Positions 1 to 7,682 of a stretch of 64,000 bases of DNA are shown one piece after another. The DNA is from Bacteriovorax stolpii (GTDB taxonomy: Bacteria > Bdellovibrionota > Bacteriovoracia > Bacteriovoracales > Bacteriovoracaceae), in contig CAMDQH010000001.1 in NCBI GenBank assembly GCA_945905815.1, positions 1 through 64,000 of the forward strand, read 5' to 3'. How positions within the stretch are numbered: the stretch's first letter is position 1; each line of letters starts with the position of its first letter. The position numbers were made by a program, and so were the translations under genes. Below the pieces are notes generated by a model that worked only from the letters and a program-made list of their open reading frames with translations, had not been told where the DNA came from and ran no database searches.

Positions 1-57
1 TTAATTATCTGGCAACAAGAAATTGCGTGGTGCAATACTGACACCGAGGAAGTCTAA
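1..57 (+). CDS. C-terminal end of an upstream gene (partial)
   Basis: Frame 1 is open from the first base and gives 18 residues ending in DTEEV before a TAA at 55-57. The next gene's ATG follows the stop directly. The ribosome site of that gene (GAGGAAGTC) lies inside this tail, which is typical of two translationally linked genes. Too little protein is present to name a family. It could also be chance open frame, since only 57 bases are visible. Confidence 0.4.
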   Translation, partial: LIIWQQEIAWCNTDTEEV

Positions 58-303
58 ATGAGCAGTGAAAAGCAACAAATTCTTACATCTTTCTTCACTT
101 CACTGGAGAAAATGGAATCTGAAGACATGATGGCCGTGGTTGAAAAGCATCTCAAGGATGATGATGTAGAAATCTTTGTCCATCATATAGAAAATTTTTA
201 TGGCATCACTGATGATGAAGAATTAGGAATGTTAGCGCAATTAATGGTTACTGGTTATCTTGCTGCCAAGCATGAAGAAAGTTTAAAAACGTCCAAGCAC
301 TAA
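58..303 (+). CDS. Small acidic hypothetical protein
   Basis: This 81-residue protein is acidic in its middle (a run of Asp and Glu around residues 35-55), with no signal peptide, membrane segment or cysteine. It looks like a small soluble helical protein. The ATG is preceded by GAGGAAGTCTAA, a good ribosome site overlapping the end of the partial upstream frame, so the two are probably co-transcribed. It converges on the minus-strand gene that ends at 311, and no terminator is visible in the 7-base gap. I do not recognise the family. Confidence 0.6.
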   Translation: MSSEKQQILTSFFTSLEKMESEDMMAVVEKHLKDDDVEIFVHHIENFYGITDDEELGMLAQLMVTGYLAAKHEESLKTSKH

Positions 304-310
304 GACTTCA

Positions 311-1120
311 TTAATTAATTAAATCATACTGAACTTGAATCCAGAATCTTCTCATGGCAGCGATTTCATTTATGTAAAGCCAAAGAGTTTCTAATTGAGA
401 ATGACCATTAATCCTACGGGCAAGAAGCTTAAAGAGATTTTCCAGGCCCTCGCCTATTAGTCCAAACTCAAAAAGATCTTTAAGTTCCTCAAGTAGAAAT
501 TCTTCACCATCATTAAACTGAACTCGGTTCGTTTCATTTTGAATATTGAGATTCAGTCCCGCCTTCTGCAAAAGTGTTTCCATCAGCTGAAAACTTCTTA
601 AGGCCATCTGCTGGTCTCCAATCGGTCCGAGCTTTACGGTATCATCACTGGAAGTCACTGAGAGAGTGAATGAAATTTGAAACCCATTAGGTTTTTTTGT
701 AAGCCACCAGCTAAAGCCAGGATCAGATAAATTACACATCATTTCTTCATTTACCGGAAAGCGGCGATTAGAAATTTGATCATGAATAATTTCGGCTTGG
801 AGGTGATTATCAAGTAGAAAAAATCTTAACTTTTTCTCAAGATCAATCGTCCCACCTTCAAGGAGTCGAAGGCTTGGGTATTCTTCTGGATGATCCATAA
901 TTTTCTGATAATCATCACGGATGTTTTGGGAAACCAAAGTTCTTATAACAAAAAGTGAGGGTGACTTTTGTAAATGATAAAGAATCCCAGGTTCTGCTGG
1001 ATATTCATTGACGTCGTCTTCAATAACAGAAGTTGTGGCCAACGGAGCAAGTTCACCTTGAGAATAGTTTTCATGTAAATGTTTAAAGGTCTCGGCGACC
1101 ATTAATTCAATAAAGTCCAT
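311..1120 (-). CDS. Hypothetical cytoplasmic protein
   Basis: This is a soluble protein of 269 residues with no signal peptide and no membrane segment. I chose the ATG at 1120 (MDFIELMVAETF) rather than the one at 1156. An AGGGAGA ribosome site sits just before 1120, and the longer frame would run back through the stop codon region of the YggT gene upstream. It is the last gene of an apparent minus-strand run of pepD, a four-helix membrane protein, a YggT protein and this gene. I do not recognise a domain, and no catalytic motif stands out. Confidence 0.6.
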   Translation of the reverse strand: MDFIELMVAETFKHLHENYSQGELAPLATTSVIEDDVNEYPAEPGILYHLQKSPSLFVIRTLVSQNIRDDYQKIMDHPEEYPSLRLLEGGTIDLEKKLRFFLLDNHLQAEIIHDQISNRRFPVNEEMMCNLSDPGFSWWLTKKPNGFQISFTLSVTSSDDTVKLGPIGDQQMALRSFQLMETLLQKAGLNLNIQNETNRVQFNDGEEFLLEELKDLFEFGLIGEGLENLFKLLARRINGHSQLETLWLYINEIAAMRRFWIQVQYDLIN

Positions 1121-1128
1121 TCTTCTCC

Positions 1129-1350
1129 CTAAAACAAATACATTAACATCTGACACAAAATAATAACGATAATTGGTGCAGGATCTATTGGAATATCTTT
1201 AGGAAATAAATCTCTTATCGGTTTCTGAGGAATATTGGCAAACTCATGCAGTTTTTGCGCCCAAGGTTGCTTCCTAACATCAGGAACCCAGCTCAAAAGA
1301 ACATCGGCCATCGTAATATAAATGAAAATCTGCAAAACACCGTGAATCAT
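1129..1350 (-). CDS. YggT family membrane protein
   Basis: This 73-residue protein has a hydrophobic segment at about residues 5-20, a central polar stretch with the sequence RDLFPKDIPIDPAPI, and a second hydrophobic segment to the C-terminus. The pattern of short helix, 'P-(I/L)-R-x-x-(I/L)-P' loop and 'D-x-(A/S)-P-(I/L)-(I/V)' second helix is that of the YggT family of inner-membrane proteins. Those proteins are implicated in osmotic or cell-envelope functions and often lie near division or PPIase genes. Only one YggT unit is present, whereas E. coli YggT has two. It lies 42 bases after the preceding membrane-protein gene and 8 bases before the next gene. Confidence 0.8.
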   Translation of the reverse strand: MIHGVLQIFIYITMADVLLSWVPDVRKQPWAQKLHEFANIPQKPIRDLFPKDIPIDPAPIIVIILCQMLMYLF

Positions 1351-1392
1351 AAATTAAATTGTCGGCCTATTGCAGAGAAATGAAAAGAAAAA

Positions 1393-1743
1393 TTATTCGA
1401 ACTTATAATTGGCCATCATGCTCGCAACTGTAAAAAGCAGAATCGAAAGAAAATAAGCAGGCTTTCCAAATTTAGGAAATCGTTTAGCAACAATTGCTCC
1501 ACCAATTCCAATTATAAACCAAATCGCCATTTTTATCTGAATCCAAAGTGGCCATCCACCCTTGTGACCAATTCCTAGACGGGCCATCAAGCCCATTCCT
1601 CCAACCAGACTAATGAGAGTGGCAATACCAGTAAGAATTTTAATATGTTTTTGCTGGGCCCCATAGAAACTTATGGATAATCCAGTGAGAAGAATAACGA
1701 TCGAAACTAAATGAATAATCTTGTAATTTTCGTAAGAGATCAT
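1393..1743 (-). CDS. Four-helix integral membrane protein
   Basis: A protein of 116 residues that is almost entirely hydrophobic, with four predicted membrane helices at roughly 8-27, 34-53, 66-86 and 93-112. A glycine-rich loop ([18 protein letters not shown]) separates helices two and three. The start is supported by AAAGGATATTT before the ATG. It begins 9 bases after the pepD stop, so the two are probably co-transcribed. The arrangement recalls small SirB2- or CopD-like membrane proteins, but I cannot assign it to either with confidence. Confidence 0.65.
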   Translation of the reverse strand: MISYENYKIIHLVSIVILLTGLSISFYGAQQKHIKILTGIATLISLVGGMGLMARLGIGHKGGWPLWIQIKMAIWFIIGIGGAIVAKRFPKFGKPAYFLSILLFTVASMMANYKFE

Positions 1744-1752
1744 AAATATCCT

Positions 1753-3204
1753 TTAAAGTGATTTTAAAACGGCCTTAAGCAATTCCCAAAAAGGTAAGAC
1801 TGTTGGGATATGAAGTCTTTCCTGAGGAGAATGTGCTCCCATAATTGTTGGACCAAATGAAACTGCATCAATTGGACCTATTTTATCTCTTAAAATACCA
1901 CATTCGAGTCCAGCATGAATAGCAGTAACCTTCGCTTTTCTCTGAAACAGTTCTTGGTATTTATCGGCCACTAGATCCAGGAGCTTGTTCTCACGAATCG
2001 GTTTCCAACTTGGGTATTCACCATTTTTAGAAAAATCCATCCCAAAACCGTGGGCCAGTGCAATGACCTGGTTTTCTAATCCTACACATTCCCCACGATC
2101 AAAAAACCGCAAAGAACTCTCAAGATAAAACTGCCCTCTTACTAAGAGAGAAATCGCTAGATTATTACTCAAGGCCACCAGCTCTTTGTTGCTGGCCAAG
2201 TCATAACCATGAACTCCATGTGGAAAAGCTAAAAGAAAACTCAGGATATTTGTCATATCTTTACCGGCAACAACTTCTGCAAAAGTTGTATCTTGGATTT
2301 CAATTTTGCCAAAAAATTGACGATCGCTTTCTGGCATAAAAGATTTCCACCGAGCGGTTACTTTTTGAAGTGCTTCATCAGCAACTTTAACATCATTTAA
2401 ATTAACTAAAGCAAAGGCATCTCGGGGAATAATGTTATGCGCTTTGCCCCCTCGCCACTCATTCAATTCAAATGAATCCTGCGGCATCGAGCTTATCCAA
2501 TCCATTAAAAATTTCAAAGCATTTCCACGTTGCTCATGGATATCCACACCTGAGTGGCCACCAAGAAAACCGCCAACAACCAATTTTGCGCCGGAACCTT
2601 TTATTTTACTTCCAACCAACTCGACAGATTTTTTAAATTCATAATCAATACCGCCGGCACATCCTATGTAAAGGCTCCCCCATTCTTCAGTGTCTAGATT
2701 GATCATTTTTTTACCCTTAAGGTAAGTGGCGTCCACGCCCCAAGCGCCCTTAAGCCCAGTTTCCTCATCCATAGTGAAAAGTAATTCCAATGCAGGGTGC
2801 TCTATGTTTGAGTCATGCATGAGAGACAAAGCTGCTGCACAACCAATTCCATTATCAGCGCCCAAAGTCGTACGATCTGCTTTTATCCAGTCCCCTTCAC
2901 GAAGAGTGACGATAGGATCAGTATTAAAATTGATATGACGGTCTGGAGTGGCGTCAGTCACCATATCCATATGATTTTGAATAATCACTGCTTCATGATT
3001 TTCATAACCACTTGAAGCTGGAACGTAGACAATTACGTTCCCTACTTCATCCGAATGCGTTTTAAGGCCAAGTTTGCCTGCTTCGTTTAAAATATATTCG
3101 CGAAATTTATCTTCTTTCCTTGAAGGCCTAGGGATCTGATTTATAGCGTGAAAATACGCCCATAAATTCTTAGGTTCAGTTGGAAAGTGATTTGGGATAT
3201 TCAT
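1753..3204 (-). CDS. pepD: Aminoacyl-histidine dipeptidase (cytosol non-specific dipeptidase)
   Basis: PepD is an M20C metallopeptidase that hydrolyses dipeptides in the cytoplasm, using two metal ions. At 483 residues the length matches the family. The metal-site signatures are in order: HMD at 78-80, GADNGIG with the bridging Asp at 117, and MDEETG with the catalytic and metal Glu pair at 147-148. The rest of the chain shows the expected lid domain, with GGHSG near residue 219 and a late metal His in the HAGLECG motif. The start at 3204 is preceded by GAGGTAAGTC. In an organism that may live on other bacteria it would recycle peptides, but that role is inference. Confidence 0.93.
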   Translation of the reverse strand: MNIPNHFPTEPKNLWAYFHAINQIPRPSRKEDKFREYILNEAGKLGLKTHSDEVGNVIVYVPASSGYENHEAVIIQNHMDMVTDATPDRHINFNTDPIVTLREGDWIKADRTTLGADNGIGCAAALSLMHDSNIEHPALELLFTMDEETGLKGAWGVDATYLKGKKMINLDTEEWGSLYIGCAGGIDYEFKKSVELVGSKIKGSGAKLVVGGFLGGHSGVDIHEQRGNALKFLMDWISSMPQDSFELNEWRGGKAHNIIPRDAFALVNLNDVKVADEALQKVTARWKSFMPESDRQFFGKIEIQDTTFAEVVAGKDMTNILSFLLAFPHGVHGYDLASNKELVALSNNLAISLLVRGQFYLESSLRFFDRGECVGLENQVIALAHGFGMDFSKNGEYPSWKPIRENKLLDLVADKYQELFQRKAKVTAIHAGLECGILRDKIGPIDAVSFGPTIMGAHSPQERLHIPTVLPFWELLKAVLKSL

Positions 3205-3239
3205 GACTTACCTCGAATAAAACATGTCATTTTTTCAGA

Positions 3240-3268
3240 GTTTTATCTTTATTTTAATTGATTGTCAG
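3240..3268 (-). promoter_or_regulatory. Candidate sigma-70 promoter for pepD
   Basis: On the minus strand CTGACA (3268-3263) is followed after 17 bases by TAAAAC (3245-3240), about 35 bases upstream of the pepD ATG. Both boxes are imperfect. This is a consensus match only. Confidence 0.35.
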
Positions 3269-3276
3269 TGACTATC

Positions 3277-3306
3277 TTGACATTATGCCCAAAGGCTTTC
3301 TATAAG
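3277..3306 (+). promoter_or_regulatory. Candidate sigma-70 promoter for the secreted protein gene at 3342
   Basis: A perfect TTGACA (3277-3282) and a TATAAG (3301-3306) are separated by 18 bases. The start codon lies 36 bases further on, with GGAG in front of it. This is one of the better promoter matches in the window and overlaps the divergent pepD promoter region. Confidence 0.5.
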
Positions 3307-3341
3307 AAGAAATATAATCTAAATGCAACTTGGAGATCTAA

Positions 3342-3656
3342 ATGAAACTTAAGCTTTCTATTATCGCTTTGATAATCACATTGACTTCATCTGCTTTTGC
3401 TCAGTTCTTCATGGCAAATGCAGCGGTAACAGTTCTTCCAGGACGCGTGAGTGTAGAAGTTTTTAATCCTTACTATGAACCCATTATTTGTAATGGCCAA
3501 GTTTTTGGTCAAACGATAACAGGCCCAGTTTTTACTGCATTTTTTGCTGAACAATTAATGCCAGCTGGAAGCTACCGATATGCAGTCGTATCAACCAACG
3601 CTTTCAATCGTTTTGTAGGTGGATGGGCCGACATTCACTGTCGCTTTATTCGTTAG
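3342..3656 (+). CDS. Small secreted protein, function unknown
   Basis: This protein of 104 residues has a clear Sec signal peptide: a KLK-rich N-terminus, a hydrophobic core and a cleavage site after AFA at about residue 20. The mature part is about 84 residues of mostly beta-prone sequence. It has two cysteines (ICNGQ near residue 50 and IHCRF near the end) that could form a disulphide in the periplasm. It is monocistronic, with its own promoter candidate and a strong terminator at 3683-3715. The family is not recognised. Confidence 0.7.
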   Translation: MKLKLSIIALIITLTSSAFAQFFMANAAVTVLPGRVSVEVFNPYYEPIICNGQVFGQTITGPVFTAFFAEQLMPAGSYRYAVVSTNAFNRFVGGWADIHCRFIR

Positions 3657-3682
3657 TAAGATCTTCTTTTCTAAAAACACAA

Positions 3683-3715
3683 AAAAAAAGCCCCTCGATG
3701 AGGGGCTTTTTTTTT
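3683..3715. terminator. Bidirectional rho-independent terminator
   Basis: GCCCCTC and GAGGGGC pair across a 3-base loop at 3690-3706. The stem is flanked by nine A on the left and nine T on the right. It ends the plus-strand gene at 3656 and the minus-strand gene ending at 3719. Confidence 0.9.
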
Positions 3716-3718
3716 CAA

Positions 3719-4039
3719 TTAGTTTAAACCTTTGTCCAGCACCACATCATCCGCTGTCCCGTTATAATAATAAACAAAATGATATCCTAGTTCGGCCAAA
3801 TCATTTGCAGCCCTTCCCGGAGCATCATCACCTTTTTGAAGGCTAAAAAGCATCACATTTTGTGCCTTATTAGGATATTTGGCGGAAAACTCGTTTTTAA
3901 ATTTAGAGCTATAGTTAATGTGATCAACATTCTCAAATTTCACAGGAGTGCGATCTGCAGGCAATAGATCTACGAAAAGAAAATTTAAACGATCTTCAAG
4001 ACGTTGTTTAAACATTTCACGTGGGATTTCGTATTTCAT
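3719..4039 (-). CDS. Rhodanese-like domain protein without the catalytic cysteine
   Basis: A single-domain protein of 106 residues. The second half (YPNKAQNVMLFSLQKGDDAPGRAANDLAELGYHF) follows the rhodanese pattern of a beta strand, an active loop, then a helix 'AA..L...G(Y/F)..V..(Y/L)'. The loop that normally begins with the sulphur-carrying Cys has none: FSLQKGDD replaces the usual YC..G.RS. It therefore cannot work as a standard sulphurtransferase and may be a binding or regulatory rhodanese fold. I start at ATG 4039 because AAGGTG precedes it; the upstream extension has no ribosome site. It is divergent from the dCMP deaminase gene. Confidence 0.6.
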   Translation of the reverse strand: MKYEIPREMFKQRLEDRLNFLFVDLLPADRTPVKFENVDHINYSSKFKNEFSAKYPNKAQNVMLFSLQKGDDAPGRAANDLAELGYHFVYYYNGTADDVVLDKGLN

Positions 4040-4052
4040 ATGAGCACCTTGA

Positions 4053-4081
4053 TTGACAGTTATTGACCTATAAAAGATACT
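4053..4081 (+). promoter_or_regulatory. Candidate promoter for the dCMP deaminase gene
   Basis: TTGACA at 4053-4058 and GATACT at 4076-4081 are separated by 17 bases, 29 bases ahead of the ATG at 4110. The -35 box is perfect and the -10 box matches at four of six bases. Confidence 0.4.
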
Positions 4082-4109
4082 TCGAAATATCACAAATGTT
4101 GAGATAAAA

Positions 4110-4634
4110 ATGCCTGAAAATGTAAATCTTGTACCTGTAACTTCTTATTTAAACTGGGACGAGTATTTCATGCTTCAGGCCATGATGGCCTCTTTTAAGA
4201 GTAAAGACCCTAATACCAAAGTCGGCTGCGTCTTTGTAGATGATAATAATCATCAGCTATCAATGGGTTATAACGGACAAATTTCGGGTATCGATGAATC
4301 AAAAATCCCTTGGGGAAATATTAAAACTGTTCCTCTTGATCAACAGAAATATGCTTATGTTGTTCATTCTGAAGCCAATGCGATTCTTCATGCAAAGGCT
4401 CCTTTAGGCAATTCCCGTTGCTATGTCACCCTGTTTCCTTGCCACGAATGTGCCAAAATGCTGGCAACAGTAAAGATTAAAGAGATTGTTTTTCTTTCAG
4501 ACAAATACAATGGGACAGTTGAAAATTCGATCGCCAAAAAAATCTTTGAAATGTCGGACATTAAATACCGTGAATTAAAAATTAGACCTGACTTGATCAG
4601 CGATATGGCGACCTATTTTCAATTTATGACGTAA
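4110..4634 (+). CDS. dCMP deaminase (cytidine/deoxycytidylate deaminase family)
   Basis: A zinc deaminase that converts dCMP to dUMP, feeding dTMP synthesis. At 174 residues it is normal for the family. The zinc site is intact: HSE at 86-88 supplies the His ligand and proton-shuttling Glu, and PCHEC at 110-114 supplies the two Cys ligands. Upstream, 'DPNTKVGCVFVD' and 'MGYNG' match the substrate-binding region of dCMP deaminases. It is transcribed alone on the plus strand, and its 3' end overlaps the convergent methyltransferase gene by 11 bases. Its exact substrate (dCMP rather than a tRNA or nucleoside) is inferred from the family pattern. Confidence 0.85.
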   Translation: MPENVNLVPVTSYLNWDEYFMLQAMMASFKSKDPNTKVGCVFVDDNNHQLSMGYNGQISGIDESKIPWGNIKTVPLDQQKYAYVVHSEANAILHAKAPLGNSRCYVTLFPCHECAKMLATVKIKEIVFLSDKYNGTVENSIAKKIFEMSDIKYRELKIRPDLISDMATYFQFMT

Positions 4635-5274
4635 AACGATAAAGATCTTCACCTATCATTTCAGGATCATTCATATTTAATTGAGTCGCCAATTTTTTTA
4701 ATGAAGCTAAATTAAAAAATTGAACGTGGGTATTATCACGTTTATAAAACCAATTATCGAATGAATCTTTTTGGTTGGGATGAAGCTTGGTCTTTATAAA
4801 AAATTGCCCACGGGCCAAAAGTATCTGGCGAAGCCCCTGCATTTCCGAAAGGGGATTTCGTAAATGTTCAATAACTTCTGAAAGAATAATAAAATTATAT
4901 TTTTTCTTCCATATGTTTTTTTCTGGAAAAAAATATAAATCAAAAGAATCTACCTCAAAAGATTTAGTTTTAAAGAGCTGACCCATCAGATCGGTGATTC
5001 CGCAGCCAAAATCTAATCCAGTATCTTCTTTTTCAAGCGAGGGTAAAATTTCATTAATTATCTTTTTGAGATAATTTTGATAATTCGAATTTTCTTTATC
5101 ATTTTGATGTGAATCGTAGCGTTTTTTTTCCTGCTCTTGAGTGATCAACTGATCTCTTGGAACAAAAATGAGCTCACAATTGGAACAAATTAAATAGGAA
5201 CGTAGTTTATCTCGAGAATATTCCTGAGTATTGTGGTCTAAACAAAGAGGGCAATTACTCACGTTTATCTTCAC
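4624..5274 (-). CDS. SAM-dependent methyltransferase with N-terminal zinc finger
   Basis: The protein has 216 residues. It begins with a four-Cys zinc finger (Cys 8, 11, 30 and 33, as CPLC and CSNC), followed by a class I methyltransferase fold. Motif I appears as GLDFGCG near residue 83, and the later IILSEVIEHL at about 130 is the typical motif-IV helix region of Methyltransf_23-type enzymes. Such zinc-finger methyltransferases often act on sugars or small molecules, and the substrate here is unknown. Its start lies inside the end of the upstream DUF502 gene (20-base overlap), so the two are co-transcribed. Confidence 0.8.
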   Translation of the reverse strand: MKINVSNCPLCLDHNTQEYSRDKLRSYLICSNCELIFVPRDQLITQEQEKKRYDSHQNDKENSNYQNYLKKIINEILPSLEKEDTGLDFGCGITDLMGQLFKTKSFEVDSFDLYFFPEKNIWKKKYNFIILSEVIEHLRNPLSEMQGLRQILLARGQFFIKTKLHPNQKDSFDNWFYKRDNTHVQFFNLASLKKLATQLNMNDPEMIGEDLYRFTS

Positions 5275-5848
5275 TGGCCTTAATCCATGCGGTAACTGAA
5301 AGCTTTAGCGCTTGATCAACTGCCATATCGACTTTCTTCACCTTATCTTTTGGCACAATTAGAGTCATTCCACCCAACATATAACTTAATGGAACATAAA
5401 CCGTTACTTTGCTAGTATCATTAAGTTCATCCAAGTCTTCTCTTGTCACTAATCCCAAGACCTCAACTCCAATATGCTCAAGTTGAACTAGAACAACTCG
5501 CTGAGGTTTATCCTTACTACTACTTCTGCCCGGTATAAGTGCCATTAAGTCTTTTAGGGGATTGTAAATTGCTTTAAAAAGAGGAATTCGTTCCAAAGAT
5601 TGCGTCAGCCAAGAAAAGAAGCGACCTGTAATATAGTTATTAACCAATAAGCCTATCAAAAAAATAAAAATAATGGTGAGAACAATCCCTAATCCGGGAA
5701 TATAGAGCTCATGACCCATTAATAGTCTTAGTCCAGATCCAAAAATCGACTCAATATTAATACTGGCCCAAATCAGCAGGTAAAAAGTGAGCGTAATAGG
5801 CAGAACAACAATGAGACCTTTAAAAAATATTTGGTTGAGGTACTTCAT
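5255..5848 (-). CDS. DUF502 family inner-membrane protein
   Basis: This 197-residue protein has two N-terminal membrane helices (about 9-30 and 50-75). These are followed by the family motifs IPLFKAIYNPLKDL near residue 88 and a soluble beta-rich domain with VPLSYMLGGMTLIVP at about 150-165. This is the standard DUF502 architecture, a widespread family of unknown function found in many Gram-negatives and plants. The gene overlaps the following methyltransferase gene by 20 bases. It is divergent from the MFS transporter gene. Confidence 0.88.
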   Translation of the reverse strand: MKYLNQIFFKGLIVVLPITLTFYLLIWASINIESIFGSGLRLLMGHELYIPGLGIVLTIIFIFLIGLLVNNYITGRFFSWLTQSLERIPLFKAIYNPLKDLMALIPGRSSSKDKPQRVVLVQLEHIGVEVLGLVTREDLDELNDTSKVTVYVPLSYMLGGMTLIVPKDKVKKVDMAVDQALKLSVTAWIKASEDKRE

Positions 5849-5936
5849 GAATTTGCCACATTTTCCTGTTTAGTTTTGTTAAGAGAGACGATATTCTGTC
5901 TTAGAACTTTCCTCCAGAATATCATAGGCCAACTAG

Positions 5937-7280
5937 ATGAGCAAAACGGCCCTAATCTCCACTAAGCAACATATTACTGCCTCTTTCAGAGATGCGACCT
6001 ATACCAGTTTAAATATTGGGATGGCAGAAAGTTATTTTTGCGCTTTTATGCTTGCTCTGGGTATTTCGGAAGTGATTGCTGGTCTCGGAACCGTTATTCC
6101 ACAATTTATTGGTGTTATCTTCCAACTTTTCTCTATCCGGTCCTTTTTCAGAAGATATTCGCTTAAAAACCGATTACTTCTTTTTTTGACTATTCAGGCC
6201 TTATCCATGATCCCGCTAATCATGATTGGATGGATGAAAGTAAACTCGGCAGTGGTCGTTATTGGAGTACTAGGCGTTTATTGGGCCAGCCTTCTTTCCT
6301 TAAATCCACCTTGGAATAGGTTGATAGGCCACACGGTTCCTTTAAAGTTTCGGATTAAGTTCTTCTCCATTCGAAGCCAGTTTGCCCAATCTTCAGTTTT
6401 TGTAGGCTTGATAGCTAGTGGCCTCCTTTTATATTGGGCCAAGGATAAAGGTCATGAGCTCCAGGTCTTTGTAGGGATTTTTATTGCAGGCTTTGCTCTC
6501 AAATGTTTTTCCTTGTATGAGGTCAAAAAAAATCATCTGGACTATAATCTGGCGCCGGGAAGCGAACATCGAGTCCAATTCCGCGATTTTTTAAAAAACA
6601 TTCGCAAGACTGATCAAGGTAAACTTATTCTGTTTCTATTTTTCTTTTATATTACCGTGCATTTTTCCGCGCCCTATTTTAATCCTTATATGCTCGGGAA
6701 GCTGAAATTTAACTACCTTGAATACATGATTGTGACTTCGATTGCGTATTTTGGAAGGGTCTTTGCTTTTCGGATATTGCAAAAGCGTGCCAAGTCCCGC
6801 CATATCAATAAGCTTTTGATCTTTTCGACCATCGGAATTGCCACAAGTCCATTATTGTGGTCCCTAACCCAGAATTATTGGCTGATTGTTAGCATTGAAT
6901 TCCTGTCTGGGTGTTACTGGGCCGCTTTTGAGCTCTCAACCATCCTTTTATATTTTCAAAAAATTGACGATCGAGAACGGACTAGCATTATTACCTACAT
7001 TACTTTTCTCAATACGACAGGAATGGTGATCGGATCGATGCTCGGCGCCTGGTTTATGAAAAGCTTGCCCATAGGTTGGAACAATTATTTGGTGTTGTTT
7101 GCAGCTTCATCTTTTCTAAGAATCCTCGTTATTCTATTTGCTCCACACGTAAATTTCAAAGGCCAAATTCCAAGGTTGATGGGGTTGAATAGAACCTTCG
7201 GTGTGGTGCCATCATTTAGTTCACTTGCTAGACAATTTTCAAGAGAAGATAAGAAGGATTCAGAAGAGGATAAAAAGTAG
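5937..7280 (+). CDS. Major facilitator superfamily transporter
   Basis: A 447-residue polytopic membrane protein with about 12 hydrophobic helices in two six-helix halves and a polar cytoplasmic loop near residues 200-230 (EHRVQFRDFLKNIRKTDQG). The C-terminus is a charged tail rich in Lys, Asp and Glu. The layout and length fit a major facilitator, but no substrate-specific motif is evident, so the cargo is unknown. The start ATG lies 88 bases from the divergent DUF502 gene. It ends at a strong shared terminator at 7312-7343. Confidence 0.75.
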   Translation: MSKTALISTKQHITASFRDATYTSLNIGMAESYFCAFMLALGISEVIAGLGTVIPQFIGVIFQLFSIRSFFRRYSLKNRLLLFLTIQALSMIPLIMIGWMKVNSAVVVIGVLGVYWASLLSLNPPWNRLIGHTVPLKFRIKFFSIRSQFAQSSVFVGLIASGLLLYWAKDKGHELQVFVGIFIAGFALKCFSLYEVKKNHLDYNLAPGSEHRVQFRDFLKNIRKTDQGKLILFLFFFYITVHFSAPYFNPYMLGKLKFNYLEYMIVTSIAYFGRVFAFRILQKRAKSRHINKLLIFSTIGIATSPLLWSLTQNYWLIVSIEFLSGCYWAAFELSTILLYFQKIDDRERTSIITYITFLNTTGMVIGSMLGAWFMKSLPIGWNNYLVLFAASSFLRILVILFAPHVNFKGQIPRLMGLNRTFGVVPSFSSLARQFSREDKKDSEEDKK

Positions 7281-7311
7281 ATTCTCGAGGGGAAATTCAA
7301 AAAAAGGAGCA

Positions 7312-7343
7312 AAAAAAAAGCCCTCTTGCGAGGGCTTTTTTTA
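7312..7343. terminator. Bidirectional rho-independent terminator
   Basis: GCCCTC and GAGGGC pair around a short loop (about 7320-7336), with nine A before and seven T after. It serves both the MFS gene and the minus-strand Lys/Ala peptide gene, whose stop is at 7350. Confidence 0.9.
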
Positions 7344-7349
7344 CAAAGA

Positions 7350-7463
7350 CTACTTCTTTTTAGAAGCTTTCTTAGTAGCTTTCTTAGCAACTTTTTTAGC
7401 TGCTTTCTTAGTTGCTTTCTTTGCTACTTTTTTAGTAGCTTTTTTTGCTGCTTTCTTAGCCAT
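7350..7463 (-). CDS. 37-residue Lys/Ala-repeat peptide, histone H1-like
   Basis: This short gene encodes 37 residues: MAKKAAKKATKK at the start, then repeats of the unit KK(A/V)(A/T), ending ASKKK. Roughly half the residues are lysine and the rest nearly all Ala, Thr or Val. The start is well supported by GGGAGGAAATC before the ATG, and the stop lies 7 bases from a strong terminator. It is therefore a self-contained transcription unit and not a chance low-complexity run. The KKA(A/T)KK pattern is that of histone H1-like tails seen in several bacteria (for example Hc1/AlgP-type repeats), so it probably binds DNA or RNA non-specifically. Its size is much smaller than those proteins. Confidence 0.75.
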   Translation of the reverse strand: MAKKAAKKATKKVAKKATKKAAKKVAKKATKKASKKK

Positions 7464-7561
7464 GATTTCCTCCCAGGAAATAGTTGGTACAAGTAATTGA
7501 CCTTTCTTATTTAAAGCTTAAACACATTTTCGATCTAACGCAAATAAAAAATACATATTTT

Positions 7562-7589
7562 ATTTTAATATGATGTTTTTTTTTATCAA
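7562..7589 (-). promoter_or_regulatory. Candidate promoter for the Lys/Ala peptide gene
   Basis: On the minus strand TTGATA (7589-7584) and TAAAAT (7567-7562) are spaced by 16 bases, about 100 bases upstream of the start. The surrounding sequence is very AT-rich, so chance matches are likely. Confidence 0.3.
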
Positions 7590-7614
7590 ACGGGTTTTTG
7601 AGGAGTTTTTTAAG

Positions 7615-7662
7615 GATCCTCATGCACACATTTTGTTTTTCAACATCGTATGTATGAGGATC
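7615..7662 (-). repeat. Long hairpin just downstream of clpA
   Basis: GATCCTCAT (7615-7623) and ATGAGGATC (7654-7662) form a perfect 9-base arm. The pairing continues inward for about five more pairs, including one G-U, after one mismatch. The loop is about 18 bases. It begins 21 bases after the clpA stop on the minus strand but is not followed by a T run. It may therefore be a processing or 3'-stabilising structure rather than a classical terminator. Confidence 0.6.
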
Positions 7663-7682
7663 GGTAAGATCGCTAAAGATAT

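Noticed and set aside
7201-7500. A plus-strand open frame with repeats of Ala, Phe and Leu across the Lys/Ala gene
   Set aside because: It is the antisense shadow of the minus-strand KKA repeat, which has a ribosome site and a terminator.
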